A stretch of 64,000 nt of DNA, from positions 62,001 through 126,000 of the forward strand of contig NZ_OZ201294.1 of NCBI RefSeq assembly GCF_964332355.1. The letters are read 5' to 3'. The notes under the pieces are model-generated. The model was not told where the DNA came from, did not search any database, and saw nothing but the letters and a program-made list of their open reading frames with translations. The stretch is from Imbroritus primus (GTDB lineage: Bacteria > Pseudomonadota > Gammaproteobacteria > Burkholderiales > Burkholderiaceae). This document shows positions 53,872 to 63,690 of this stretch, one piece after another (positions within the stretch are counted from its first letter, which is position 1; each line of letters begins with the position of its first letter). A program made the translations under genes and the position numbers.

Positions 53872-54108
53872 GTCACCCTCTGAATTGGAGCATGCGGAAC
53901 ATCCGACGAACGCCACACAGCCAGCGCACACAGCAGGAAGATGGGCGGAAGCCATGATACGGCCGCGGCATCAATACCTGCTATCCGTGTTTGTCTGACG
54001 TGTCTCGCCCACGTCACAGCCTTGCCTGATGGGCTTGTTCGGCAAATTGACTTCATCCTGCGCGGCTCCTATGCTGCATTGAGCCCTTCACTTCACAAGG
54101 ACAAGATC

Positions 54109-54690
54109 ATGGAACGCAGAGCATTCATCACCAGCACCGCAGGATTGATCATCGGCACGAGTGGACTGGTGCTGGCCGGTTGTACCACAACGCCCGACGC
54201 GCCCACCGACAAGGCCGCGAAACGGCGCGAAATCGACGCAGCCATCGACCCGGCACTGTCGCGGCTCTACAGCACCGTCAAGGGCGCGCGCGAGATGGGC
54301 AACCGCGCACGCGGCATTCTTGTGTTCCCCAATGTCGTGGCCGCCGGCTTCGTGGTCGGTGGCGAATTCGGCGACGGCGCGCTGCGCACCGGCGGCCGCA
54401 ACGCCGGCTACTACCGCACCATCACGGGCTCGTGGGGATTGCAGATCGGCGCCCAATCGAAAGCGGTCTACTTCATGTTCATGACGCAGCAGGCACTCGA
54501 CAAATTCGTTGCCAGCAAGGGCTGGACGGCCGGCGTCGATGCCTCGGTGGCCCTCGCCAAGGTCGGTGCCAACGGCGACATCGACACCAATACCGCGCAG
54601 CAATCGGTCGTGGGCTTCGTCCTCACCAACGCCGGCCTGATGGCTAACCTGACGCTGGAAGGCACCAAGATCACCAAGCTGGACCTGTAG
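54109..54690 (+). CDS. SYLF/YSC84-domain lipoprotein
   Basis: 193 residues from ATG 54109. Lipoprotein signal with lipobox LVLAGC. The mature part follows the SYLF lipid-binding pattern: ARGILVFPNVVAAGFVVGGE, YRTITGSWGLQIGAQSKAVY and a conserved FMFMTQQALDKFVASKGWTA. Phosphoinositide-like lipid binding is known for the eukaryotic relatives; the bacterial role is unclear. Confidence 0.88.
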   Translation: MERRAFITSTAGLIIGTSGLVLAGCTTTPDAPTDKAAKRREIDAAIDPALSRLYSTVKGAREMGNRARGILVFPNVVAAGFVVGGEFGDGALRTGGRNAGYYRTITGSWGLQIGAQSKAVYFMFMTQQALDKFVASKGWTAGVDASVALAKVGANGDIDTNTAQQSVVGFVLTNAGLMANLTLEGTKITKLDL

Positions 54691-54723
54691 TAAGTCTTCA
54701 GCCCCCAGGCCGAAGGCAATCCG

Positions 54724-55377
54724 CTATTGAGAGGCGGTTTCCGCGAGACGGCGCAATGCCGCCTCGAACACATGCGCGGGCTGCCCGCCTTCGATCAGGT
54801 GCCGGTCGTTGATGATGATGGCCGGCACCGAGCGGATGCCGTGTGCCTGGTAGAACTGCTCCTGCGCGCGCACCGCCTCGGCATGGGCATCCGATGCCAG
54901 CACGGCTTGAGCTTCCGTGCGATCGAGTCCCGCAGCCTCCACGCAATCCAGCAGCACATCGTGCGCCCCCGGATTACGCCCGTCCTCGAAATACGCCTTG
55001 AGTAGCGCATGTTTCAGGGCCAGCTGCCGGCCCGACGGAGCGGCCCAGTGCAGAAGGCGATGCGCATCGAAGGTGTTATAGATGTGCGTGCGGCGCTCCA
55101 TGCGGAAGGTGAACCCCTCCTCGGCGCCACGCGCGCGAATCGCCTCGGAATTCTGCGCCAGCTGCGCGGCGCTCATCCCGTACCGCTCATGCAGGTACGC
55201 AGCGACCTCCTGACCGGCGGGCGGCATGTCAGGATTGAGTTCGAACGGCTGCAGCGTGATCTCTGCCGTCACTGTCCCCTGCAAGGCTGCCAACGCCCGC
55301 TCCAGGGCATGCAGTCCGATGGCGCACCACGGGCAGGAGACGTCCGAGACAAAATCGATCTTAATGGGTGTTGTCAT
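54724..55377 (-). CDS. DsbA family oxidoreductase (FrnE-like)
   Basis: 217 residues from ATG 55377 (GGAGA upstream). Thioredoxin fold with CPWC near the N terminus and the helical insertion of the FrnE group (FTFRMERRTHIYNTFDAHRL, YQAHGIRSVPAIIINDRHLI with cis-Pro). No signal peptide, so a cytosolic thiol-disulfide or glutathione-linked isomerase is likely. Confidence 0.88.
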   Translation of the reverse strand: MTTPIKIDFVSDVSCPWCAIGLHALERALAALQGTVTAEITLQPFELNPDMPPAGQEVAAYLHERYGMSAAQLAQNSEAIRARGAEEGFTFRMERRTHIYNTFDAHRLLHWAAPSGRQLALKHALLKAYFEDGRNPGAHDVLLDCVEAAGLDRTEAQAVLASDAHAEAVRAQEQFYQAHGIRSVPAIIINDRHLIEGGQPAHVFEAALRRLAETASQ

Positions 55378-55549
55378 GCTGTTCTCCACGCGCCCGCTTG
55401 CGCCAGTGTGTCTGAAGCAGCGACTCTATCACCAACGGATACATACCATCGCGCGGCAATCGGCGGCACAATGACGTTTTGTCGTGTGGCCGTGCTGGGC
55501 CGCCTTACCGCCCCCCTGCTCCGCGACGTTGACTTCACCGGATTCGCTC

Positions 55550-56362
55550 ATGGAAATCGCCCCGAACCACTTCAAGCGCGCGCTGGCCGCCGGTACGCCG
55601 CAAATCGGCATCTGGTCCACGCTGCCGCATGCCTATGTCGCCGAGATCATTGCCGGCGCAGGTTATGACTGGGTGCTGCTCGACACCGAGCACACGCCCA
55701 GCGATGTGCCGCAGATGGTTCAACAATTGCAGGCAGTGGCCGCCGCTACGCCGCTGGTTCCCCTGCATCGCACCGCGCCGGTGGTACGCCCGGCGTGGAA
55801 CGATCCAGTGATGATCAAGCGCTATCTCGATATTGGCGCGCAAACCCTGCTGGTGCCGTTCGTGCAGAACGCCGACGAAGCCCGCGCTGCCGTTGCCGCC
55901 ATGCGTTACGCGCCGCGCGGCATCCGCGGTGTCGGCGGTTCCGTGCGCGCCTCGAATTTCGGGCGCATTGCCGACTACGCGCAGCGCTGCGAAGAGGAAT
56001 TGTGCCTGCTGGTGCAGGTGGAATCGCGCACCGCGCTCGACCAGCTGGAAGCCATCGCCAGCGTGGATGGCGTGGATGGGGTGTTCATCGGCCCGGCGGA
56101 CTTGTCGGCCAGCCTGGGCCATGTCGGCAACCTGCGCCATCCCGAGGTACGCGCCGCCATCGATGATGCCATCCGCCGGATCCGCGCCTGCGGCAAGGCG
56201 CCGGGCATCCTCACCACGGACGAGACGCGCGCCCGCGAATGCCTGGACCTGGGCGCGCTTTTCGTCGCCGTCGCCATGGACATGCAATTGCTGGCACGCG
56301 GCGCGGAGGCAGTCGCGGCACGTTTCCGCCAGACCCGTTCGGCAGCGGATGGCGACTATTGA
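55550..56362 (+). CDS. HpcH/HpaI family aldolase
   Basis: 270 residues from ATG 55550. Metal-dependent class II aldolase of the HpaI type: GYDWVLLDTEHTPSDV, the metal ligand Glu in VQVESRTALDQLEAI and Asp in GVFIGPADLSASLG, plus the Arg/His of PLHRTAP. These enzymes split 4-hydroxy-2-keto acids into pyruvate and an aldehyde. No other aromatic-pathway gene is adjacent, so the substrate is not clear. Confidence 0.9.
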   Translation: MEIAPNHFKRALAAGTPQIGIWSTLPHAYVAEIIAGAGYDWVLLDTEHTPSDVPQMVQQLQAVAAATPLVPLHRTAPVVRPAWNDPVMIKRYLDIGAQTLLVPFVQNADEARAAVAAMRYAPRGIRGVGGSVRASNFGRIADYAQRCEEELCLLVQVESRTALDQLEAIASVDGVDGVFIGPADLSASLGHVGNLRHPEVRAAIDDAIRRIRACGKAPGILTTDETRARECLDLGALFVAVAMDMQLLARGAEAVAARFRQTRSAADGDY

Positions 56363-56431
56363 AGGTATGGGGAGAGATGCACGGCGGGCAGGCGAGCGTT
56401 GGCTGGCGCAGGGGGCATCATGTCGCAATGC

Positions 56432-56581
56432 TCAGGTGCTCAGCCCCGCCATGCGCATGAAGAACTTGAGGACATAGGCCGTCATGCCCACGGCCACCAC
56501 GCCGAGCGCCCAGAACACCACCAGCCAACCGATCCGGCGCAGCCAAAGCCGGCTGCGCGGCGGGGCGTCGTCGCTCTGCAT
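56432..56581 (-). CDS. DUF2474 small subunit of cytochrome bd oxidase
   Basis: 49 residues; the ATG overlaps the cydB stop by one base. One membrane helix (WLVVFWALGVVAVGMTAYVL) after a charged N terminus. Small single-helix proteins at this position (CydX, DUF2474) stabilise the oxidase haems. Confidence 0.85.
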   Translation of the reverse strand: MQSDDAPPRSRLWLRRIGWLVVFWALGVVAVGMTAYVLKFFMRMAGLST

Positions 56582-57591
56582 CAGTGGTACCCCTCGCCGT
56601 GCCGCACCTTGCCGCGAAACACCCAATAGCCCCATGCGGTGTACATGAGGATCACTGGCACGATCAGCAGCGCGCCGACCAAGGCAAAACCGAGGCTCTG
56701 CGGCGGTCCGGCTGCCGCCCAGATGGAAATGTCCGGCGGGATCACGTTCGGCCACACGCTGATACCCAACCCGCTGTAGGCCAGGAAGATCATCGCCAGC
56801 GTCAACACGAACGGCACGGCATCGCCAGCGCCACGCGCCAGGGTGCGCAGCAGCAGCGCCATGGTCACCGCTACCAGGACCGGTACCGGCGCAAACCACA
56901 GAATGTTCGGGAAGGAGAACCAGCGGGCCGCGATATTGGCATGCGCCAGCGGTGTCCAGATGCTGACCACCACAATCACGCCCAGCAACACCCACGCCAG
57001 GCGGATGGCAATTTTCCGCATCCGCGTCTGTAACTCGCCTTCGGTCTTCATAATCAGCCAGGTACTGCCGAGCAGTGCGTATCCGGCAATCAGCCCCAGC
57101 CCACAGAACAGTGCGAACGGGTGCAGCCAGTCAAACGCGCCGCCAGCGTAGCGGCCATTCAGCACCGGCAGTCCTTCGATATATGCGCCAAGCGTCACGC
57201 CCTGGCAGAACGTCGCCAGCAGCGAGCCGCCGATGAATGCCTTGTCCCAGATGTGGCGCCGTTCCGGGGTGGCCTTGAAGCGGAATTCAAAGGCCACGCC
57301 ACGGAAGATCAGGCCGATCAGCATCAGGATCAGCGGCAGATAGAGCGCGCTCAGCACCACCGAGTACGCCAGCGGAAACGCGGCCAGCAGCCCGGCCCCG
57401 CCCAGTACCAGCCAGGTCTCGTTGCCGTCCCAGACCGGCGCGACGGTGTTCATCATGACATCGCGGTCATGCTCATCCTTGAAGAAGGGAAACAGGATGC
57501 CAATGCCCAGGTCAAAGCCATCCATGATGACGTACATCATCACGCCGAACAGGATGATGACGGCCCACAGCAGCGGAAGATCGATGCCCAT
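56581..57591 (-). CDS. cydB: Cytochrome bd ubiquinol oxidase subunit II
   Basis: 336 residues, about eight membrane helices, starting immediately after cydA. Blocks: FGVMMYVIMDGFDLGIGILF, NTVAPVWDGNETWLVLGGAG, and FPLAYSVVLSALYLPLILML. With subunit I it forms the quinol oxidase that reduces oxygen. Length fits the CIO type. Confidence 0.93.
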   Translation of the reverse strand: MGIDLPLLWAVIILFGVMMYVIMDGFDLGIGILFPFFKDEHDRDVMMNTVAPVWDGNETWLVLGGAGLLAAFPLAYSVVLSALYLPLILMLIGLIFRGVAFEFRFKATPERRHIWDKAFIGGSLLATFCQGVTLGAYIEGLPVLNGRYAGGAFDWLHPFALFCGLGLIAGYALLGSTWLIMKTEGELQTRMRKIAIRLAWVLLGVIVVVSIWTPLAHANIAARWFSFPNILWFAPVPVLVAVTMALLLRTLARGAGDAVPFVLTLAMIFLAYSGLGISVWPNVIPPDISIWAAAGPPQSLGFALVGALLIVPVILMYTAWGYWVFRGKVRHGEGYH

Positions 57592-59052
57592 TCAAACCCC
57601 CTTGGCGTGGTTGTCGGCACGCTGGCCGGGGGCGCTGTCGAGCGCCTCGTCAGAGCCGTCCGAGGCGGCCGAGATCGGGCGCATCGGCTGGCGCATCTGG
57701 CCCGGCCCACCCTGCGGTTCATCGAGCGCCGCAGAACTCTGCGGCCCTTTCCTGAGCAGACGCAGTCCGTACAGCGTGCCAGCGCCGAACACCACGAAAT
57801 ACACCACCACGAAAATCGCCAGTGTCAGCCCGACCTGCGAGGCATCGTGCGCCGAGACACCTTCCGAGGTCCGCATGACACCGTAGACCACCCATGGCTG
57901 CCGGCCGATCTCGGTGGTAAACCACCCGGCCAGGATCGCGATCAGCCCGGACGGCCCCATCCACAGCGCACAGCGCAGGAAAAAGCGCGATTCGAAGATA
58001 TGCGCGCGCCGCCGCAACAACAGCGACCATAGCCCCAGCAGGATCATCAGGACACCCAGCCCGACCATCACGCGGAACGACCAGAAGACGATGGCCGCAT
58101 TGGGGCGGTCTTCTTTCGGAAACTCCTTCAGGCCGGGGAACTGCCCGTCCAGCGAATGCGTCAGGATCAGGCTGCCCAGCTTGGGAATGCCCACGGCATA
58201 GTCGGTGCGCTCCGCTTCCATGTTCGGCAGGCCAAACAGCAGCAGGGGCACGCCTTCGCCCGGCTTGTTCTCCCAGTGTCCTTCCATCGCTGCGATCTTG
58301 GCGGGCTGGTGCTTGAGCGTGTTGAGGCCATGCATGTCGCCGATCAGCATCTGGATCGGCGCGGTACACAGGATCATCCACATGGCCATCGACAGCATCT
58401 TGCGCACCGCCGGCCGGTCATTGCCGCGCAGCAGGTGCCAGGCGGCCGACGCCCCCACCATTAGCGCGGTCGCCAGGAAAGCGGCCACGACCATGTGCAC
58501 CAGGCGATACGGGAACGAGGGATTGAAGATGACCTTGAACCAGTCGACCGGGACGATGCGGCCATCGATGATCTCGTGGCCTTGCGGCGTCTGCATCCAG
58601 CTGTTGGACGCCAGGATCCAGGTCGCGGAAATCAGCGTGCCGACCGCCACGGCCACTGTGGCGCCGAAATGCAGTCCCGGCCCGACCCGGCTCCAGCCGA
58701 ACAGCATCACCCCCAGGAAGCCGGCCTCCAGGAAGAAGGCCGTCAGGACCTCGTAGGCCAGCAGCGGCCCGGTGACCCCGCCGGCAAAGCGCGAGAATTC
58801 ACTCCAGTTGGTGCCGAACTGATAAGCCATCACCAGCCCCGACACCACGCCCATGCCGAATGCCACGGCGAACACCTTGAGCCAGAAGTGGTAGAGGTCC
58901 CGGTACACCTCGCGCCGCGTGACCAGCCAGGAGCCTTCGAGCACGGCAAGATAGCTGGCCAGCCCGATCGTCAACGCGGGGAAGATGATGTGGAAGGAGA
59001 CCGTGAAGGCAAATTGGACTCGTGCGAGATCCAGTGCGCTCAGACTTAGCAT
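57592..59052 (-). CDS. cydA: Cytochrome bd ubiquinol oxidase subunit I (CIO type)
   Basis: 486 residues. N terminus ARVQFAFTVSFHIIFPALTI carries the haem-ligand His, and GWFTTEIGRQPWVVYGVMRT is the conserved quinol-oxidase block. The Q-loop is the short form, typical of cyanide-insensitive oxidases. It supports respiration at low oxygen or under cyanide/sulfide stress. First gene of the leftward cydA-cydB-DUF2474 operon. Confidence 0.93.
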   Translation of the reverse strand: MLSLSALDLARVQFAFTVSFHIIFPALTIGLASYLAVLEGSWLVTRREVYRDLYHFWLKVFAVAFGMGVVSGLVMAYQFGTNWSEFSRFAGGVTGPLLAYEVLTAFFLEAGFLGVMLFGWSRVGPGLHFGATVAVAVGTLISATWILASNSWMQTPQGHEIIDGRIVPVDWFKVIFNPSFPYRLVHMVVAAFLATALMVGASAAWHLLRGNDRPAVRKMLSMAMWMILCTAPIQMLIGDMHGLNTLKHQPAKIAAMEGHWENKPGEGVPLLLFGLPNMEAERTDYAVGIPKLGSLILTHSLDGQFPGLKEFPKEDRPNAAIVFWSFRVMVGLGVLMILLGLWSLLLRRRAHIFESRFFLRCALWMGPSGLIAILAGWFTTEIGRQPWVVYGVMRTSEGVSAHDASQVGLTLAIFVVVYFVVFGAGTLYGLRLLRKGPQSSAALDEPQGGPGQMRQPMRPISAASDGSDEALDSAPGQRADNHAKGV

Positions 59053-59272
59053 GATCCATCCAGTCGGCAGTCACGGGGACGCCGGAGTATCCGCGGCGTC
59101 TGTCTGCTGTCTGCCATGCTGCGCCGCACGCATGGAGTATGCAACATCCAATGTGATAAAAACAGCGTCAGTGGGTGCGGCATTTTGCGTATCAGCCGGG
59201 CTCGCCAGGCGGGGCCCGCCGCACAAAACACAGTATGATGCAGGAACGCCGGATGCACCAAGAACGAAACCC

Positions 59273-60163
59273 GTGATCACGCGCCTGCCCCCTCTCGCGC
59301 ACCTGCGCGTGCGCATTGCCGACCATGTCCGCGGAATGACGCGCGGCACCAGCTCAGGCATCGTCCTGGACCTCGACAATCCGCCTGGCGACCCCGGCCT
59401 GTTCGGCCCGCACGCCGTCTGCTGGCGCGTGCATGCCGATTTTCCGGCCATGCTGGCCGGCGGCGTGAGCGCCCTGCTGCTGCAGGCCCTCCACCCGCTC
59501 GCGCTCGCTGGTGTCTGGGATCATTCGTCGTTCCGTACCGACATGCAGGGCCGGCTCGGCCGTACCGCCCAGTTCATCGCCGGTACCACCTATGGCTGCC
59601 GGGCCGATGCCGAACGCCTGATCGCCCGGGTGCGACAGATTCACGCAGGCATCCAGGGCATCGCCCCCGATGGCCGGCCATATCGGGCCGACGACCCCCA
59701 TCTGCTGACCTGGGTGCATGTCGCCGAGGTCTCCAGCTTCATGGCAGCCTACCTGCGTCACGTGAACCCGTCCCTGTCGGCGGCTGAACAGGACCAGTAC
59801 TACGCCGAAACCGCCCATGTCGCCGCTGCACTTGGCGCCATCGCCATTCCGCGTTCGCGCCAGGAAGTGGCCGGCTACATCGAGCGCATGCGTCCCGAGC
59901 TGATCGCCGATGCACGCGCCCATGACGTGGCGCAGCGGCTGCTCAACCTATCGTCCGGCCATCTTGCCGCCCTGCCGGCCATCCGCATCCTCACCGCAGC
60001 CGGCACGCAACTGCTGCCGCCCTGGGCCAGCGCCATGCTCGGCCTCGATACCGCGCGTCTGCGCTGGCGAGCGCTGGGGATGCCCGCCGTGGCTGGCATG
60101 CTGCGCTGGTCGCTGACCAACAGCGCAGCGCAGCGCGCACGCCGCCGCATGGCGCAGACCTGA
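59273..60163 (+). CDS. DUF2236 (MpaB-like oxygenase) family protein
   Basis: 296 residues from the GTG at 59273; an ATG at 59336 is the alternative. Upstream in-frame sequence is antisense to cydA and is not used. Family blocks are ADFPAMLAGGVSALLLQALH (haem/His motif), GVWDHSSFRTDMQGRLGRTA and DDPHLLTWVHVAEVSSFMAA. MpaB/Lcp-type proteins are haem oxygenases; the substrate here is unknown. It ends 9 bases before the channel gene. Confidence 0.85.
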   Translation: MITRLPPLAHLRVRIADHVRGMTRGTSSGIVLDLDNPPGDPGLFGPHAVCWRVHADFPAMLAGGVSALLLQALHPLALAGVWDHSSFRTDMQGRLGRTAQFIAGTTYGCRADAERLIARVRQIHAGIQGIAPDGRPYRADDPHLLTWVHVAEVSSFMAAYLRHVNPSLSAAEQDQYYAETAHVAAALGAIAIPRSRQEVAGYIERMRPELIADARAHDVAQRLLNLSSGHLAALPAIRILTAAGTQLLPPWASAMLGLDTARLRWRALGMPAVAGMLRWSLTNSAAQRARRRMAQT

Positions 60164-60172
60164 GGCCTCAGC

Positions 60173-62578
60173 ATGTCATCGCGCCCTTTGCTCCCGCTTC
60201 TGCTCCAGTCGCTCTTCGATCAGTTATTCCGCCGCTCATTCCATTCGTCTACCGGAAACATTCGTCCCGCATGCGGGACAATGTGCCGGCAATACGCACG
60301 CCCCACCCTGCTGGTCAGCCTATGCGTGTGCGCGATGCTCGCCATCGGCATGGGCATCGCGAGCACGTACGCTGCCCCAGCCGGACTCCCTTCTTCAGCG
60401 ACATCCGCCACCACGCCAGCCGCCTCCGAAGCCGCCGCCAGCGAAGTCGCTGCCGCACCCTTGCTGCAGTCCATCGACCAGGTCATCTCGACACTGGAAA
60501 ACGATACCCAACGTACCGCGCTGCTGCTGGAACTGCATCGCCTGCGCGATGGCGTGACGCCGCTTGCCGCCAGCGAAGCCGCGGCGGCCGAAAAGGAGCG
60601 GCGCGGCCTGATCGGCGTGCTGTCCAACGCCATCGAGCAGGCCGATACGCAACTGCGGCGCGAGCAGATCCCGTTGCGTTACTGGCATGAGCGCTTTGTC
60701 CGGGCAGGCGAACAGCTGCCCGCCATCCTGCGGCCGGCCGGCAGCACTTCGGCCTGGCCAGCGATCCGCGAGTTCCTGGGTGTAGTCACGCTCTGGCTGT
60801 TGCCGGCCATCGGCTTGGCGGTCTTGGGCCGGACGCTGGCCCTGCGGCGCGGCATCAGCCTGGGCCTCGGGGCCGATCCCTCGACACGTGCGGTGCTGCT
60901 GTATGCCGCACGCATGCTCGGACCATGGGCCATCGGCCTGGTCGTCACCGTGCTGTATACGCGTGTCGTGGGTCGCTCGCCGCCGAGCGTGCTGGCCATG
61001 CTGTTGGCCTCTGCCGTGCTCGCCGGCGTGTTCTTCTATCTTGCCAGCACCGTGCTGTTCAGCGTCCTGGCCACGGGTCACCGCCGCGCAGCCGCCGACA
61101 TCCTCAAGCAGCGCACGCGCATCCCGCTGGCCATCGTCGGCGCACTGGTGGTGCTCGGCGACGGCACGGGCGACAGCCGCGTGGTCGCCGCGCTTGGCTT
61201 CAGCGTCGCCACGCTCGCATCCACCGGCGCAAACATTGCAGCTGCCCTGCTGATCGCCTGGATGTCGGTGCGTTACCGCCGCGCCATCGGCCACCTCATC
61301 GTCAACCGTCCGGCGGAATACCGCCTGAGCCATCGCACCTCGTACGACACGGTACAGCTCGTGGCGCGCTACTGGTACCTGCCGATCCTCGCCATCGTGC
61401 TGACCTCGGTGGTGGCCACGCTCGTAGCGACAGGCAATGCAGAAATCTTCCTGCAGCGCACGGTGTCGTCGGTCGCGCTCTTCATCCTCGCCATGCTCGC
61501 GTCATCCCTGGTCGGCCGCGCCGCGCGCCTGCCGCACCACGCCGGCATCCGGCGGCGACGCTCACCGTATGTCGCACGCTTCCTGCGCTTTCTGCGTGCC
61601 GTGGTCCGGTTGGTCGTGTGGCTCATCTTCCTGGAACTGTGCGCACGCGTGTGGGACACATCGCTCGTGCGCCTGATGGGAGAAACCGTGTACGGCCGCG
61701 AGATCGGGACCGCGCTGACCTCGATTATCGCCACCGTCTTCCTGGCCTGGCTGGTGTGGCTCATCATGGACACCGCCATCACCGAAGCGCTTACTTCGCA
61801 CAGCAGCCGGGGCCGCGCACCGAGCGTGCGCGCGCGCACCATCCTGCCGCTGGTCCGCAACGCGGCATTCATCACCATCGTGGTGATCGCGGCCATCGTC
61901 ACGCTCGCCAACCTCGGCGTCAACGTGACACCGCTACTGGCTGGCGCCGGCGTGATCGGCCTCGCCATCGGCTTTGGCGCGCAAACCCTGGTACAGGACC
62001 TGATCACCGGCCTGTTCATCATCATCGAGGATTCCATCGCCGTCGGCGACAGCATCGACGTCGGCTCCCACGCCGGCACCGTCGAGGCCCTGACCATCCG
62101 CACCGTGCGCCTGCGGGACCTGTCCGGTGCCACGCACGTGATTCCGTTCAGCGCCATCAAGACCATCAAGAACATGTCGCGCGGCTACGGCTACGCCGTG
62201 TTCAACGTCAGCGTGGCCTATGACACCAATATCGACCAGGCCATCGACGCCATCCGTCAGGTTGGTGCCCAGATGCAGGCCGACTACCGCTATCAGCTCG
62301 CCATCCTGGAACCCATCGAAGTGCTGGGCCTCGACCGCTTCGAAGCAAGCGGTATCGTGATCCTCGCGCGACTCAAGACGCAGGCCAGCGCTACTTTCAC
62401 TATTACACGCGCGTTCAATCTGCTGCTCAAGCAGCGGTTCGATGAATCCGGAATCGAGATGCCGTTCCCGCAGATGACGGTGCATCAGGCGGCGCAGAAA
62501 ACTGCGGGTCAGGAGACGCCTCAGCACTCCGCCTCGACGTCAGTGCCTGCATCGCCCATTGCAAATGGTCGGCCGTAA
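60173..62578 (+). CDS. MscS family mechanosensitive ion channel
   Basis: 801 residues. A hydrophobic leader and soluble periplasmic region (about 60-175) precede about eight predicted membrane segments and the MscS core: pore-lining helix and beta domain GVIGLAIGFGAQTLVQDLIT, GLFIIIEDSIAVGDSIDVGS and HVIPFSAIKTIKNMSRGYGY. Larger than MscS, like MscM/YbdG relatives. It releases solutes under osmotic downshock. Confidence 0.92.
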   Translation: MSSRPLLPLLLQSLFDQLFRRSFHSSTGNIRPACGTMCRQYARPTLLVSLCVCAMLAIGMGIASTYAAPAGLPSSATSATTPAASEAAASEVAAAPLLQSIDQVISTLENDTQRTALLLELHRLRDGVTPLAASEAAAAEKERRGLIGVLSNAIEQADTQLRREQIPLRYWHERFVRAGEQLPAILRPAGSTSAWPAIREFLGVVTLWLLPAIGLAVLGRTLALRRGISLGLGADPSTRAVLLYAARMLGPWAIGLVVTVLYTRVVGRSPPSVLAMLLASAVLAGVFFYLASTVLFSVLATGHRRAAADILKQRTRIPLAIVGALVVLGDGTGDSRVVAALGFSVATLASTGANIAAALLIAWMSVRYRRAIGHLIVNRPAEYRLSHRTSYDTVQLVARYWYLPILAIVLTSVVATLVATGNAEIFLQRTVSSVALFILAMLASSLVGRAARLPHHAGIRRRRSPYVARFLRFLRAVVRLVVWLIFLELCARVWDTSLVRLMGETVYGREIGTALTSIIATVFLAWLVWLIMDTAITEALTSHSSRGRAPSVRARTILPLVRNAAFITIVVIAAIVTLANLGVNVTPLLAGAGVIGLAIGFGAQTLVQDLITGLFIIIEDSIAVGDSIDVGSHAGTVEALTIRTVRLRDLSGATHVIPFSAIKTIKNMSRGYGYAVFNVSVAYDTNIDQAIDAIRQVGAQMQADYRYQLAILEPIEVLGLDRFEASGIVILARLKTQASATFTITRAFNLLLKQRFDESGIEMPFPQMTVHQAAQKTAGQETPQHSASTSVPASPIANGRP

Positions 62579-62826
62579 CGATTGCCACCACCGGTCAGCC
62601 AAGAAGGGGAATCGCTGCGCTTCACCCTTCACCTGTCCTCTCTTCCCCGCTGGCATGGTGGTCGGTAACCAGCGGGCAATTGCTCTCTCTGCTCCGGTAA
62701 CCCTTTTGTTTCCCTGGAATTGATAAAAGTTGTAAATCTCGCCAGCGGAAATCTCTAGCATGCGAAGCGGCGCAAACCTGGAGTGCGAACCCTAGGGGAT
62801 GTCGCGCCCTTTTCCCGGATATTCGA

Positions 62827-63690
62827 ATGAACACGCAATACTCTTCCCAGGATTTACGCGCCTTCGGGCGCAAGCCCGAATACCTTTTCACCACGAAAGA
62901 AAAAGAGCAATTGCTCCCGGATGCGGCGAGTCCCGCGTATTGCGTGCGGACGCGCGCGTTATTGGACGAGATACTGACGAGCGTCCCGTCGACAAAACTA
63001 TGCAAACAGGATCGTTTCGGAAACACAGCATTGCATTATTTTGCCAAGAACCGACGCAAGACTCTCCTTGCCACGCTGGCCAACCGTCTGCCACCCGAGG
63101 CAATCGCCATCCGTAATCTCCAGGGACAAACGCCGCTCGATCTCGTACCGGCACACCATGACGTGGAGCGCGCCTTCCTGGAGGAGTTGCACGATATTCA
63201 CGAACTGCTGGAACTGCTGAAGCGCACCAGTCCACCGAGCAGCGGCAAGACAACGATCAGTCTTTCCCCTGCTTTGTGGGATCGTTGCACACCGCTCAAA
63301 TCCCCGGTCCGCAATTCGGCCCAGACACCTTCGCGCTCAATCTCCAACCCGCCCGCGACGCCTGCGTATGGACTCAGCCCCGGCACACGAGTGCGCATTA
63401 CGCTCACGCCAGACGGGCTACGTGCTGAGATCGGCAACGATAGCCTTCATCTGGATGAAACATATCGAGCCAATCTGCTCGCAAACTTGACCAACCTGAC
63501 CGCTTCGCCAGGCAAGTTATCGTGCACGCCGCAACAATCGGCCAGCCATACTTCACCGCACGATGCTCAGCCGGTGCCACAACCGCGTAGGTTCCCCAAA
63601 ACGTCGGGACGCTCCCGGGTCACCAGGAAGCTTGTGTTTCAAGCGAACGTGTCGACCAGCCCCTCATACGAGGAAACGCGCGCCAATTGA
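62827..63690 (+). CDS. Ankyrin-repeat-like protein with disordered C-terminal half
   Basis: 287 residues. Residues 55-115 hold two ankyrin-like units (DRFGNTALHYFAKNRRKTLL, NLQGQTPLDLVPAHHDVERA). From about residue 130 the sequence is Ser/Pro/Thr-rich and probably unstructured, apart from TRVRITLTPDGLRAEIGN. No signal peptide. Base composition is lower in GC than the neighbours. Such proteins can be secreted effectors, but no secretion signal or adjacent chaperone is visible. Its end overlaps fliK by 52 bases. Confidence 0.65.
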   Translation: MNTQYSSQDLRAFGRKPEYLFTTKEKEQLLPDAASPAYCVRTRALLDEILTSVPSTKLCKQDRFGNTALHYFAKNRRKTLLATLANRLPPEAIAIRNLQGQTPLDLVPAHHDVERAFLEELHDIHELLELLKRTSPPSSGKTTISLSPALWDRCTPLKSPVRNSAQTPSRSISNPPATPAYGLSPGTRVRITLTPDGLRAEIGNDSLHLDETYRANLLANLTNLTASPGKLSCTPQQSASHTSPHDAQPVPQPRRFPKTSGRSRVTRKLVFQANVSTSPSYEETRAN

